Part shown: positions 33,990 to 45,288 of the stretch, piece by piece
Layout of the letters: every line of letters begins with the position of its first letter
Position numbering within the stretch: the stretch's first letter is position 1
Assembly: GCF_000003815.2 (NCBI RefSeq)
Contig: NC_049994.1
Location: forward strand, 18,295,685 to 18,359,684
Direction: 5' to 3'
DNA from: Branchiostoma floridae
Lineage: Eukaryota > Chordata > Leptocardii > Amphioxiformes > Branchiostomatidae
Length of the DNA: 64,000 bases
Notes under the pieces: generated by a model
Told to the model about the DNA's origin: nothing
Database searches by the model: none
What the model saw: the letters and a program-made list of their open reading frames with translations, nothing else
Position numbers and translations under genes: made by a program

Positions 33990-34410
33990 ACAGGATACAG
34001 TGACCAAAGTTGATAAGTATTAGGTAATTATTAACACATATTCTTCCAACAACACCTGTCACTCTATTTACAGAGCTATAAAAAGGACTGTGACTGAGGT
34101 GTGGAAGGTCCCGGCACAAAACGGTCCAGATTTAAGTCAGAGAGAAAACCCAGACATTTTGAAGGTGCAGGCAGAAACAGAACGTCTCTACCCAGGCAGG
34201 TATGTAATACTGTAAATTTATTCAAGTTCGCGAGGATTTAATTTCACGGTAGTAGAAGGGACTTTTCGCGGTGGTTTTCGTGGGAGCACCATGCACTGTG
34301 GAAAATGTTCGCGGTGGTATTAAGTAACCGCGAACATAAAACCACCGTGAAAGTTTCTGCATTTACAATTTACAGTTTTGGTCTCTCACATTTAGGTGAG
34401 ATTTAAACAT
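33990..34410 (+). promoter_or_regulatory. kappaB module 3, candidate promoter of the NTase-TPR gene
   Basis: Contains a TATA-like CTATAAAAAGG (about 34077), followed about 20 bases on by GGAAGGTCCC (34103-34112; GGGACCTTCC, kappaB consensus). Next comes GAGAGAAAACCCAGAC, then CTACCCAGGCAGG. A GCGGT MITE interrupts it before the donor-like ACATTTAG|GTGAGATTTAAAC (near 34395). It is the module nearest the start codon at 35223. An acceptor-like ATAGACTTTAG lies just before that ATG, so a non-coding first exon is plausible. Confidence 0.5.
34208..34376. mobile_element. GCGGT-family MITE inserted in kappaB module 3
   Basis: Starts TACTGTAAATT, ends TTTACAGT, interior TTCGCGGTGG and complement. 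The other modules lack this insert. Confidence 0.65.
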
Positions 34411-35222
34411 TAGAGGTATGACATCTACAGGCGTCGGACTAATCACATTATAACTTTCCTTCTACTGCCATGGTCCCACTTCATTGTTATAGCTTTATCA
34501 CCTTTCTTATTGTTACGATTGTATAAACCTTTTTGTATATATGTGTAAAAAACGCTCATTATTGGTCTCGCCACCTCACTTTAAAAAAATTGACCGAAAA
34601 ATATCTACCAAGAATGAAGCATTCATTAATCGCCGAAGTATGAACACTACAAATATTCAGTTCTTTAATCATGGCCCGTGGTTCAACAGAAATATTACAT
34701 TTCACAAGTAGTCTTCTAACCAACAACTCGCGAATTGTGTATAAATCCAACTTGCTCTATATCACAAGTTACTCCATCCTATCAGCTGTAAATAAAGAAC
34801 CATTAGAAGTTCAGAAATGATAATCGGCATACAAACTTAAGAGACATTTGTTATCATACATATTTGTTATAATTTCGACCTCTTACATTAATTTTCAATG
34901 GGTCAGATTCAGAGGAACTGATTGTCTGAAAAGCATACAATGGTGTAGTGAACTTGAAATTAACTCATTTGCTCATAAAATGATAAAGACCAAATTTACA
35001 AATTTCATTCTCAAGAAGACATATGCATTTACCTTTGTGCCAAATTTCAACCCAATCGATTGAAAAATGAATCTGTTATGAAACCACTTGCATTACTTTC
35101 TGACTCCAGTTCTCAACTCTATATGTTTCTTCTACACTACAATCATGCAGCAACCATCATTGAGTGATCGAAGTTCAAGACCACATCATCACATCATCAA
35201 TAGACTTTAGTTTGTGTACAAG
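34411..35222. other. 5' flank of the NTase-TPR gene
   Basis: A/T-rich, no coding signal. Presumed first intron or 5' UTR. Confidence 0.35.
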
Positions 35223-38200
35223 ATGGGGAACGTTTTATCAAGCATCTTTGGCAAAAGCGAGGAGGCTGAGAATGAGAATGCTTCTGAGGATATCATAAGG
35301 TGAAAACTTCATACATTGAAACGATTCATTCATTCATAAAGGTACAAACTGTGTTAAACCTGCGTTCGTAAATGCTGCTCATTTCAGTATGACAAGTATA
35401 TTGAAACTTTCTTGAAATATCTGTAATGCAACAAACAGACCAAAATTCCTGCCGGAACAAGTGAGGATGAAAGACTCACAGACAGGTAAGTGAATCACTT
35501 ATGTCGGAAACGTTGTGATCTTGTAACATTTGGTCTTAGTGGTAGGATTTGGGCATTTACCTATACGTCAAGGTGACGTATCTATGCTATGCACTCTCAC
35601 CAATATAGCCAAGGACCAGGGTTCAGTGTACAGTTTGATGTGATCTTTATTACTACGACCGATTGTATACAGTTTCAGCAAGTGAACGGAGGTAATGATA
35701 TCGACTGGCTTAATACAAATAATACAAGATAAGATACCTGGACAGATGCGGGTGGATGATACTAACTAACCGGTTACGTAACTACGGCGGCGGAAGATGC
35801 GGTTGACCTTGTCCCTGAGTCTGCTTCTAGTCTAACTAGCGCGTACCGCGCCTTATATTATATCAATTGGAGGCGGAGCTTACGCGAGCGCTGCGGGGCG
35901 TGGCCTAGCTGACGTCAGGGCGCGCGCATGATCACGTGCTCTCACCACGTGACCCCTGGGCCGCCCAACGTAATAACAGACTTGCTACACCTAACGGGTA
36001 AAATCACGGGAGATTCGTAACAAATCTCCGATAATGCTTCTCAATTACTCAACATGACAAAATCATTTCAGTTGTAGTCATTATAATGAAATAGTTCTTT
36101 GTTGTTTTGCAGGGAAGATATAGAAGAATGGCTAATGAATGATGTGGAATCTGACAGAACTGTTGAAGACGAAAAACTCACAGAGCGGTGAGCGATATTT
36201 CACACGTAGAACACAAGTTTACCTTTGATTTTGCTACGCTATTTGCACTTGACAATTAAGTATTATGTTATTGACAATATCTGCGATAGTTTACAAAATA
36301 TGTAATTATTTCTTTATTGATTTCCATGTAGTCAAGTCAATACACGTTCATTTATTTTGCCTGTTCAGCACGCACAGTTGGGGGCACAGTTGGGGCTGTC
36401 CAACTAGCTTGTGTCTATTGCGAAGGGTTCGCAAAGCTGAAAAACAATACACGTGGCGTTGGGGCTTTGTCCTCAATAACAATATAATCGGTGAAATGAC
36501 GCTATCCCATGTATTTCAAGTATTTACAGTGTGGGTTCAGGGTCAGTCCGTACAATAAAAAGGTCGCCTGGACATTTCAACAGTTCCTTTTTTCATTAAT
36601 TCATTTATTTATTTATTTATTCATTCATTCATTCATTCACTCATTCATTCATTCACTCATTCATTCATTCACCCATTCATTCATTCACTCATTCATTCAT
36701 TCACTCATTCATTCACTCATTCATTCATTCGTTCGTTCATTCATTTCCTTTAAAGTGGGCCATTACAAAAACTTAACCAACTTACCTAAATAAATATCCT
36801 TGACTCTCATTTCCAGTCAGTACAAGGACCAAATACGGGAAGGCGACTCCTCCCTTGCCAGGACAGACCTGGACTCAGCAGAGCAGCACTTTGCAGCCTC
36901 ACTCAAGACGGTACATGTGAGAGGTACAATGGAAACTAAAGAAATGCATTAATGTTCTAAATTCTATTATACCTTAGAAAAGAATGAGATTTCTTCCATT
37001 TATTCATTCAGATATGTTCTTTGAGATGCAATATTTTTCTGGTGTACTTTGAAATTTACATGAATATCTGCCAACCTTATCTTATAATGAGTCTCTGTTT
37101 GAATGTAAGGACGGAAAAAAAATTTACATTTTCATTTAAGCACCATCAAGATATAAGGGATTTCAATTGAATCCTAAAATTCAATATGCAGCGATAATGT
37201 GATCTTAAAAGAATACAGCTATTAGCTCATTATATATATCCAACAATAAGGTAATGCGATGTTCTTTTACCCAGACCCCACAGCCCAGCAGTACCAGAGA
37301 GAGGTGGAGCCCCTGTGCAAGTTGGGGGATGTCTACAGTAAGCGAGGTCAGCAGACAGGAGACGGGGGAGACTTTGTCAAAGCAGCAGCACTCTACAATG
37401 CAGCAATAGCCAGGTCAGAGGATCAAGTCCTCAATGGTAACATAGAAACAGCTATTTGGGAAATAGAAAAGTCATTCCTCAAGTACATCTTAGGCATTCA
37501 TCATGGTAATGCAAGCCAAGTAACAGAAAAGCACAAGAAACAGCTGAAGGAGATGCGGGACCAGATCAAGCTGGAGATGGAAACCATTGACCAGCATCTG
37601 GATCCCTATGTACATGATGAGGATGACCCTTGTGTCAGAGAGATAGAGGCAAAACGAGCTGAGGCTGTCAGGCACTTGTTTGAGAACATTGCACAAGAAA
37701 GGAAGGAGTTCATTAGCCTGCTTGTAGAAGAGTGTATTGGGTTAATGGGTCCCTCTCTCTGTAAGTATGCCCTAATAGGTTTGGGCTCACAGGCCACAGG
37801 ACTGGTAACTCCATACTCAGACCTGGAGTTTGCCATCTTGGTAGAGGAAGAAAGTAAAGAATGTCTTAAGTATTTCCGAAACCTCGCCCACTATCTACAC
37901 CTCAAGGTGGTCAACCTCGGAGAAACCATTCTCCCAGCACTGGGAATAAAATCTCTAAATAATTTCTACTCTGAAGATCCACTAGACAACTGGTACTATG
38001 ACTCTGTTACACCACGTGGGTTTGCATTTGATGGCTTCATGCCAAAGGCAAGCAAGACTCCACTGGGCAGGACGGAAGCTAAGGACAAACCACCCAGTGA
38101 ACTCATCTGCACCCCAGAAAACATGGTTTTAAAACTACAGAAGGATGCTACAATATATCTAGGTAAAGGATATCATCTTGCCACTATCTTGAGAAACCCA

Positions 38201-41149
38201 TGCCTGATAGCAGGGGACCAGGATTTGTTTAACACGTACATGGACATAACAGTGACAACACTGCAAGCTGATGGAGGTAAAATGGCCCAACAATTGGCAC
38301 AGGAAACATTGAAAGAAAATATCGAGCTGTGTAGTAGTCATACAGTTACAGCAAGGTTAATTGACATAAAAAAAGACATTTATCGCTTTCCAGCTGTGGC
38401 CGTTGACTGTTTGGCACTATCTTCGGGAATCGTACCTACAACCGTTTGGAGAACAATAAAGGAAATGGAAAACCAAAAAGTGATCAGTTCCAACAATGCA
38501 CACCACCTGACAGTGCTTACCAGTATCTCAGCAGAACTCAGACTCAGAACCTACATTGCAAATCGTGGACAGAAGGAAAACGTTTCAGCCTTGGCCTCAA
38601 TAGAAACAGCAATGCATGTACAAGAACCATCCCAATCAACCGATGATGAAGTACCATCAAATGCAATGAAACGAGTGTTCCATTTACGTAATGAAAAACA
38701 ACTTTTTAGGTACCATTACACGGCAGTTCCTCTGAAAAATACCTTGGCCAAATATTCTGGAGAGTACCGAGTTCCTATTGTATTAACCGATTTGTATGAT
38801 ACGTCATCACAGGTACAAGGTGAAATGTACTGTACGCTATGCAGATATGAGGAGGCTATCCGCTGTTACAATTTGGCCCTTCCAAATTCTAATGAAACGT
38901 ACAGTCTTATTGGCATTGGGAATGCTTGGTATGGTATGGGTGAGTACCAAAAAGCAATTGGGTACTATACCCAAGCACTGCACAAGTACAGACGTCTCCA
39001 TGGTCAGAACCATCCCATAATTGCTGTATTACTCAACAATATGGGGCTAGCCTGGGATGACTTCGGTGACCACGGGAAAGCGATTAGTTACCATGAACAG
39101 GCACTAAAGATATGGGAAAATATATATGGTAAGAATACTGCAAATTGTGACACTGCCAGCTCTCTCAGTAATCTAGGGACAGCCTGCGATGCAATTGGAG
39201 ATCAGAGGAAAGCAATTAACTACTATGAACGGGCAATGCAGATGCGCAGAAGAATATATGGCCATGCTACAGGAAATCCAAAGATCGCCATATTAATCAA
39301 CAGACTGGGAGTAGCCTGGAATCATTTGGGTGATAAGAGGAAAAGTATCAGGTACAANNNNNNNNNNNNNNNNNNNNNNNNNNNNNNNNNNNNNNNNNNN
39401 NNNNNNNNNNNNNNNNNNNNNNNNNNNNNNNNNNNNNNNNNNNNNNNNNNNNNNNNNNNNNNNNNNNNNNNNNNNNNNNNNNNNNNNNNNNNNNNNNNNN
39501 NNNNNNNNNNNNNNNNNNNNNNNNNNNNNNNNNNNNNNNNNNNNNNNNNNNNNNNNNNNNNNNNNNNNNNNNNNNNNNNNNNNNNNNNNNNNNNNNNNNN
39601 NNNNNNNNNNNNNNNNNNNNNNNNNNNNNNNNNNNNNNNNNNNNNNNNNNNNNNNNNNNNNNNNNNNNNNNNNNNNNNNNNNNNNNNNNNNNNNNNNNNN
39701 NNNNNNNNNNNNNNNNNNNNNNNNNNNNNNNNNNNNNNNNNNNNNNNNNNNNNNNNNNNNNNNNNNNNNNNNNNNNNNNNNNNNNNNNNNNNNNNNNNNN
39801 NNNNNNNNNNNNNNNNNNNNNNNNNNNNNNNNNNNNNNNNNNNNNNNNNNNNNNNNNNNNNNNNNNNNNNNNNNNNNNNNNNNNNNNNNNNNNNNNNNNN
39901 NNNNNNNNNNNNNNNNNNNNNNNNNNNNNNNNNNNNNNNNNNNNNNNNNNNNNNNNNNNNNNNNNNNNNNNNNNNNNNNNNNNNNNNNNNNNNNNNNNNN
40001 NNNNNNNNNNNNNNNNNNNNNNNNNNNNNNNNNNNNNNNNNNNNNNNNNNNNNNNNNNNNNNNNNNNNNNNNNNNNNNNNNNNNNNNNNNNNNNNNNNNN
40101 NNNNNNNNNNNNNNNNNNNNNNNNNNNNNNNNNNNNNNNNNNNNNNNNNNNNNNNNNNNNNNNNNNNNNNNNNNNNNNNNNNNNNNNNNNNNNNNNNNNN
40201 NNNNNNNNNNNNNNNNNNNNNNNNNNNNNNNNNNNNNNNNNNNNNNNNNNNNNNNNNNNNNNNNNNNNNNNNNNNNNNNNNNNNNNNNNNNNNNNNNNNN
40301 NNNNNNNNNNNNNNNNNNNNNNNNNNNNNNNNNTACAGAAAAGCAATCAGCTACTTTGAACAGGCACTGCAGATGTACAGGAGTATCTATGGTCAGACTA
40401 CAGAACATCCTGACATTGCTGAATCACTCAACAAAATAGGTTATGCCTGGTGCAGAAAAGCTATAGTCAGCCTCCTTGAACAGGCACTGCAAATGTACAG
40501 GATTGTCCATGGTCAGACTACAGCTCATCCTGATATTGCCACCATCTTGGGATCAGCCTGGAATAACCTCCAGGGTGATACTAGAAAAGGATTTAGCTAC
40601 TGTGAACAGGCACTGCAGATGTGCATGAGTATGTATGGTCAGACTACAGCACATCCTGAAATTGCCAAATCACTCACCAACCTGGGTCATGCCTGGTACA
40701 TAAAAACTTTTATCAGTTTCATTGAACAGGCACTGCAGGTATACAGGGGTATCTATGGTCAGACAGAAGCATCTCCTGATATTGCCACCTTTAGGCTTGT
40801 GGAATCAGCCTGGAATAACCTGCAGGGTGATCTCAGAAAAGGATTTAGCTACTTTGAACAGGCACTGCAGATGTGCAGGAGCATGTATGGTCAGACTACA
40901 GCACACCCTGACATTGTCTGGTCACTCAATAATCTGGGAGCAGCCTGGGTCTACCATTGTAAGCTCAGCAAAGCACTTGGTATCTTCCAGGAAGCCTTGT
41001 CTATGGCAAGGCAGGTTCACTCTCAGGATGAAACTCACCCATTGATAAAAGGAATTGAAAGAAACATTGCCCAAGTAAAAATGGTGTCCTCTTCAATATT
41101 GCTGCGTATGCTGTATGGAAATATAAGTGTGCAAGTTCCCCTTCCTTAA
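35223..41149 (+). CDS. GlnD/DUF294-like nucleotidyltransferase-TPR protein, N-myristoylated (4 exons, internal gap)
   Basis: Exons 35223-35299, 36113-36187, 36817-36923 and 37275-41149, all GT-AG with consistent phases; 1377 residues counting the gap. The start has a strong Kozak context. [11 protein letters not shown] matches the MGxxxS N-myristoylation signal. Residues 255-272 ([18 protein letters not shown]) form the pol-beta-type nucleotidyltransferase signature: GS at 257-258, ten residues, then D269-x-E271. About residues 450-515 (DIKKDIYRF...[19 protein letters not shown]) resemble the helical substrate-binding domain that follows DUF294 in GlnD-like proteins. From about 635 to the end are 42-44-residue kinesin-light-chain-type TPRs (LGxAWxxxGDxxKAIxYxEQAL). 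Residues about 781-1106 are N. Expected role: nucleotide transfer to an unknown substrate with TPR-mediated partner binding. Immune function is inference. Confidence 0.85.
35439..35485 (+). other. Cryptic or alternative exon in intron 1 of the NTase-TPR gene
   Basis: 47 bp bounded by AAACAG and GTAAGT. In one frame it reads SEDERLTD, matching VEDEKLTE at the end of the next exon, so it looks like a duplicated exon. Its length (47, not 48) breaks frame if spliced between the flanking phase-2 exons. Confidence 0.4.
35574..36022 (-). mobile_element. Putative solo LTR (Gypsy-like), antisense in intron
   Basis: Read on the minus strand it begins TGTTACGAATCTCC. It has CACGTG E-boxes, a TGACGTCA CRE, a TATATAA-like box (ATATAATATAAGG) and an AATAAAG poly(A) signal, and ends near ATACGTCA. 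The order promoter, TATA, poly(A) signal within about 450 bp and the TG..CA ends fit an LTR. No target duplication found, so the limits are uncertain. Confidence 0.5.
36593..36748. repeat. (ATTC)n microsatellite
   Basis: About 155 bp of ATTT/ATTC/ACTC tetranucleotide repeats in the intron between coding exons 2 and 3 of the NTase-TPR gene. Confidence 0.95.
39358..40333. other. Assembly gap (N) inside the TPR array
   Basis: 976 N in the middle of the TPR repeats. The frame stays open across it at the stated size, but true repeat number is unknown. Confidence 0.99.
40334..41045 (+). repeat. Higher-order TPR dimer repeats, 246 and 252 bp
   Basis: After the gap, units beginning at the GCCTGG (Ala-Trp) codons near 40445, 40691 and 40943 alternate. 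A short unit ([30 protein letters not shown]) lacks the usual LGDxx loop. A long unit ([14 protein letters not shown]) has it. The two dimers are paralogous and in frame. Confidence 0.7.
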
Positions 41150-41551
41150 CTGTTACCCAACAAAGCCTTGGGAAAATATAAGTGAGGATACTCTCTCATC
41201 ATCATTGTAATTTCCCGATCTGGTGTTGCAAAGTTTCAAGCTGCCTTTGATCCTTGGTGCACACAGCATGCAGTAGACAGCTCTCACAACACTCTCAGTT
41301 TGCACCCCAAAACAAGAAGTGTACTGCATAACCTCAATTCAAAACTAAGTTGGGCTAAACAAAATGTTGTTGCAAGGCACAACTGGGAGAATGGGTATTT
41401 CAAACTGAGTCCTGAAACACCAGCTCAAGCCATCACTCCTTGTTTAACCTTCTGTCTTCTATCAAAAACATTTGGTACTAAAACTGCATCAGTCATGGGA
41501 TCTGGAAACAGGTAGAGGATTAACAAATTGTTGGTAATAATGTTGACTCAC
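41150..41551 (+). other. 3' flank of the NTase-TPR gene
   Basis: Probable 3' UTR. The first AATAAA is at 41865-41870, beyond the antisense orphan exon at 41552-41678. Confidence 0.4.
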
Positions 41552-41678
41552 CAGCCAGTAGTTGTTGTGATGTCACCAGAGTGACCATGTTGTCACTGAA
41601 GGCCATGTTAGAGTGGGTGGAGCGTTTGGGTTCAGCTGTTCTACTGGATAATTCCTCCTCCAGTAACACTGCTACAAC
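41552..41678 (-). pseudogene. Orphan DYNC2I1 exon, copy B
   Basis: 127 bp bounded by acceptor (CACAG) and donor (GTGAGT), phase 0 in and phase 1 out. It reads VVAVLLEEELSSRTAEPKRS at the start and DNMVTLVTSQQLLAG at the end. It is the same length, phase and near-identical sequence as 42657-42783. Its outgoing phase fits exactly the first visible exon of DYNC2I1 at 60320 (..[12 protein letters not shown]). It lies beyond the gene's stop codon. No other exon is adjacent. Confidence 0.55.
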
Positions 41679-42656
41679 CTGTGGGTGTGGTAGAGGAACG
41701 TAAATGATTACATTTGTACATTATTTGTACTTAGACCTTGTATGTTATGCTATAACTATAAGATGTTGTATGTTATGCTCAGTAATGATATGCTGTAAAA
41801 TGTTTTTTATTGTAACAGTTACTCAAGTCACATTTTACATGTAACAGATAAAGGAGTTTGACTAAATAAACCAATATTAAACTAAGACTGCTGCCCACCC
41901 CTGTGTCAGGAACTTACACAGCAGTATGATCAAAAACTGGATACTACTTGTACTACTCAAGTTTCATTATGGTTGGTTGCTTTCTTTTCTGAACAACATA
42001 GTCCAAAAAGTCATTGTAAATATCAGTAACTATTCACTGTGACTCACTGGTTAGCTTGTGAAATGTCTAATGTGACATCACTGTACATAAGTTATGTACA
42101 AAATCACAAAATAAGAAGTACAAGTTGCACTACTGGATAATGTGTAAGCTAGGTATATAGGAGTCAGGATATCATGCATGTGCATAAGAATGCATAGTTC
42201 TATCATCAAGTACTGCATAAAAGGTGGTACAGTTGAATTTTGAAAAATATCATTTAAAGTTTGCATTCTGTAAGATGTAGGTGCTAAGTTATATAGCATG
42301 ATAATGAAAAGTACATTGATGTGTATTATTATATATCAAGATTTCTCAGTTCTGTGTCAGCCATATTATTGTACTTGACAGCTCCAGTGATGTTATGGAT
42401 ATGCTATGGTCATGTTTTTTCAATGGAATGTAACTCTTGGATATGTTAAGAAGGTTTAGCACCCCCTATCAGCTATTCTAGTACTGCAGGGGCTGACTTT
42501 GATTGAGACTTGAAAGAGTCTGTTACAAAATTTTTTTCAAAATGTCTACAAACTTGTCTGGTCAGTTTTCATGACATCTCTTTTGTTCAAGCCTGTTGAT
42601 AGAAGGCAAGACAACATTGCTGATTGGAAGTTCCTAATGATAAACAGGCAACTCAC
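41679..42656. other. Intergenic DNA between orphan exons
   Basis: No coding segment. About 42370-42500 carries a fragment of the 31-32 kb repeat family (GCACCCCCTATCAGC, TACTGCAGGGGC). Confidence 0.4.
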
Positions 42657-42783
42657 CAGACAGTAGTAGTTGTGCTGTAACCATGGTGACCATGTTGTCA
42701 ATGAATGCCATGTTAGTGTGGTTGGAGCGTTTGGGTTCAGCTGTTCTACTGGATAATTCCTCCTCCAGTAACACTGCTACAAC
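42657..42783 (-). pseudogene. Orphan DYNC2I1 exon, copy A
   Basis: 127 bp, acceptor CCTCCAG and donor GTGAGT, phase 0/1, fully open. It starts VVAVLLEEELSS and ends DNMVTMVTAQLLLSG. It is intact and could be spliced, but it is 3' of the DYNC2I1 terminal exon, out of gene order. Assignment rests on phase and on the likely order in the family, so it is less certain than the gene itself. Confidence 0.55.
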
Positions 42784-44199
42784 CTGGAGGTGTGATGAAT
42801 GTTGGCTACACTTTAGGTGCAAAATAGTTTATGACCGGGTTGGTTAGCATTACCAAACAGTTCTGTATGATATCAAATGCTAGGTTTTGCTAATGATGGT
42901 TATTAGTCAAAACTCAAGTTGTACCATGTAGAGGAACCTCGCAGTAAGCAATGCAATATTTTTGTAGATAACCTTTAGATTATCTCTACATTCACCTGTA
43001 AATATTCTAACTTTAATTCTGTACATAAAGAACAAATAATGAAACTGTGAGCCTACCTGGCCATAATGGCAATTCCTTTAACCTTCACAGCATTACTAAT
43101 GAATGTTGTTATAAGGTATTTTATTATTTTGTTGGAGTCAAATCTTCTGGTACTAACGATAATAAAGCACTCGCTGTACAGTTCATAAGGCTTTATTCAA
43201 AGTGCACACTCTGTTCCCACACAAATCTGTACATCTGGTTTCAGTGTGAAAAATAATAAACACATCTCCTCTCTATATGTCAATATCGGAATTATACAGA
43301 CATTACAAGTATATACACCAGATATAATTTGTACACAACAGATTTATTTGTGAACACATATTTTACAACTCTTTTCTCTTTATAATAGCTTTGTAGAAGG
43401 CTACAACTAGAATCTAATTCAAGAAGACAGCATTTATGAACTCTTATAAAGCCATTTGTGTGTGTACTGTACTGTATATGTATACTATACAATTCTTCAG
43501 TTTTGAATCTTTAACGAGTTTGCGGAAGGCAAAGCCATCATATGCATGACCATTCTTATTAAAAGGACGGAAGTATGAAAAACAAGTTAACTCTGACTAC
43601 AGCAATCTTTGGTTGTTGTACTCCGATCTGGAACAACGTGTAATTTATGACTTAATAAATGTTACCTATTAACACGGATGATCTTTCATACCAGAGAAGT
43701 GCTTTAACCATCAAACATCTACATGTATTACCGTTCTTCTAACCTGCCTAACCTTGTACATGATACAGGTGTCTTGCTGACAAGATATCTCAGCAGCAGT
43801 GGGTTATCAAGATATCAATTCTTTATAGCTTCAGAACGTCCTAGATAGCAGCATGATCAAGCTTAAACAACCTGCTGCCTAACGCTGTAACAAGCACTAA
43901 GGCCACTTCAGTATGGACAAGGATGTATCAAACAGAGCCACTTAACTCTCTGGATTGCAGTTTTGTTGATGGTTAAGCGGCTACCTATTGTCTAAACTAG
44001 CCATTCATCTACCAATTCTCTATAGGTAGATGGTTAAATGAAGAGGAGCCTTTATCTTCTAAAACACCCTGGATTGCAGCTTAGCCACAGGTAATGTTGT
44101 TCCCTACAGCCAATACCATTTAAGACACTGAAGTAGCAATTTATATTGGTTATGGGGTTATAGAAAGGTGGGAAGAGCTTATAGCATAAAGCAGAGGTT
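42784..44199 (-). other. 3' flank / UTR of DYNC2I1
   Basis: No coding segment. AATAAA on the minus strand occurs near 43191 and 43340, either of which could serve the gene. About 43870-44080 has short inverted words (CTACCTATTGTCTAAAC, TCTACC). Confidence 0.4.
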
Positions 44200-45248
44200 T
44201 TATCCACTGAACACCCCTGATTGCAGTTTTGCCAGCAGTTTGTCCCGCTCGTCTGAGGAGCCGTGGGCCAGCCCCTGGGCCAGCTGGTGCACCTGGACAA
44301 TGTTACTGTCTGTACACACCACCTGGGGTGGGACAGAGAAATGCATAAGTTTGGCAATATTATAACAAGATGTGGACAAAACAGACGTTCTGCTGTAATA
44401 CCGTAGAAAAGCCGGTAGAAGGTCCATGACTGAACTGTCATTTTGCTGACACCTAATGAAATACAAAATCCATCTACAACTTCTCTGCTGGTCAAACACA
44501 CTCACAATAAACCACACACACACAAATGGCACCACAAACACAACCTTCTTGGTGAAAGTAACAAAGAGGAAAGACACTATGTACTGTTTAGTATGACAAA
44601 AGACATGATAGCACACCTGTAACTATTTGTTGAAATGTCTTTAAAAAAAGCAGATAAAAAAGAGAGACACAACCACACGCATCCATGGGACTGACCAAAC
44701 AATATTGTAACAAGATACATGTGAATATAGGGGAACAAACGATCATTTGTAAAGAGTTCCTGCGAAATAAACCAAGAGTAGCCATACCATCTTAGGAGTG
44801 AAGCCCTGGGTCCCTGCTGCTGGTCTGGGTGTGCCAGCCAGAGCACAGGTGGTCACCCTGGGGAAGGGAATAATAAACAATTTATGAAATAAATCAAATA
44901 ATAAAACCTATTAGAAGAAATAAACCAACCATAAACCAACCAAACAATCTTCATATCACGGTATACAGCACAACACACAGAATAAGAGGATATTACTCAG
45001 GGCTACATGTAGCTCAAAGATTTCCACCCAGTACATTTTGACAATCATGGCAGCACACAGAGAGATCATGAAGGGGTGGTTGGTCATCTTGTAGCATTTG
45101 ATTATACACAGACACACTCACACACACACACACACCCATGTACACACACACACACACACACACACATACACACACAAACACACACACACATACACGCACA
45201 CACACACACACACCACACACACACGCGCGCACACACACATACACCCAT

Positions 45249-45288
<40 letters not shown>

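Noticed and set aside
35388..35438. Alternative acceptor at 35388 for exon 2 of the NTase-TPR gene
   Set aside because: The polypyrimidine tract is good, but in the incoming frame a stop codon appears after nine codons.
39293..40439. Alternative-frame and minus-strand open frames across the TPR gap
   Set aside because: Mostly N; only the frame continuous with the TPR exon has domain support.
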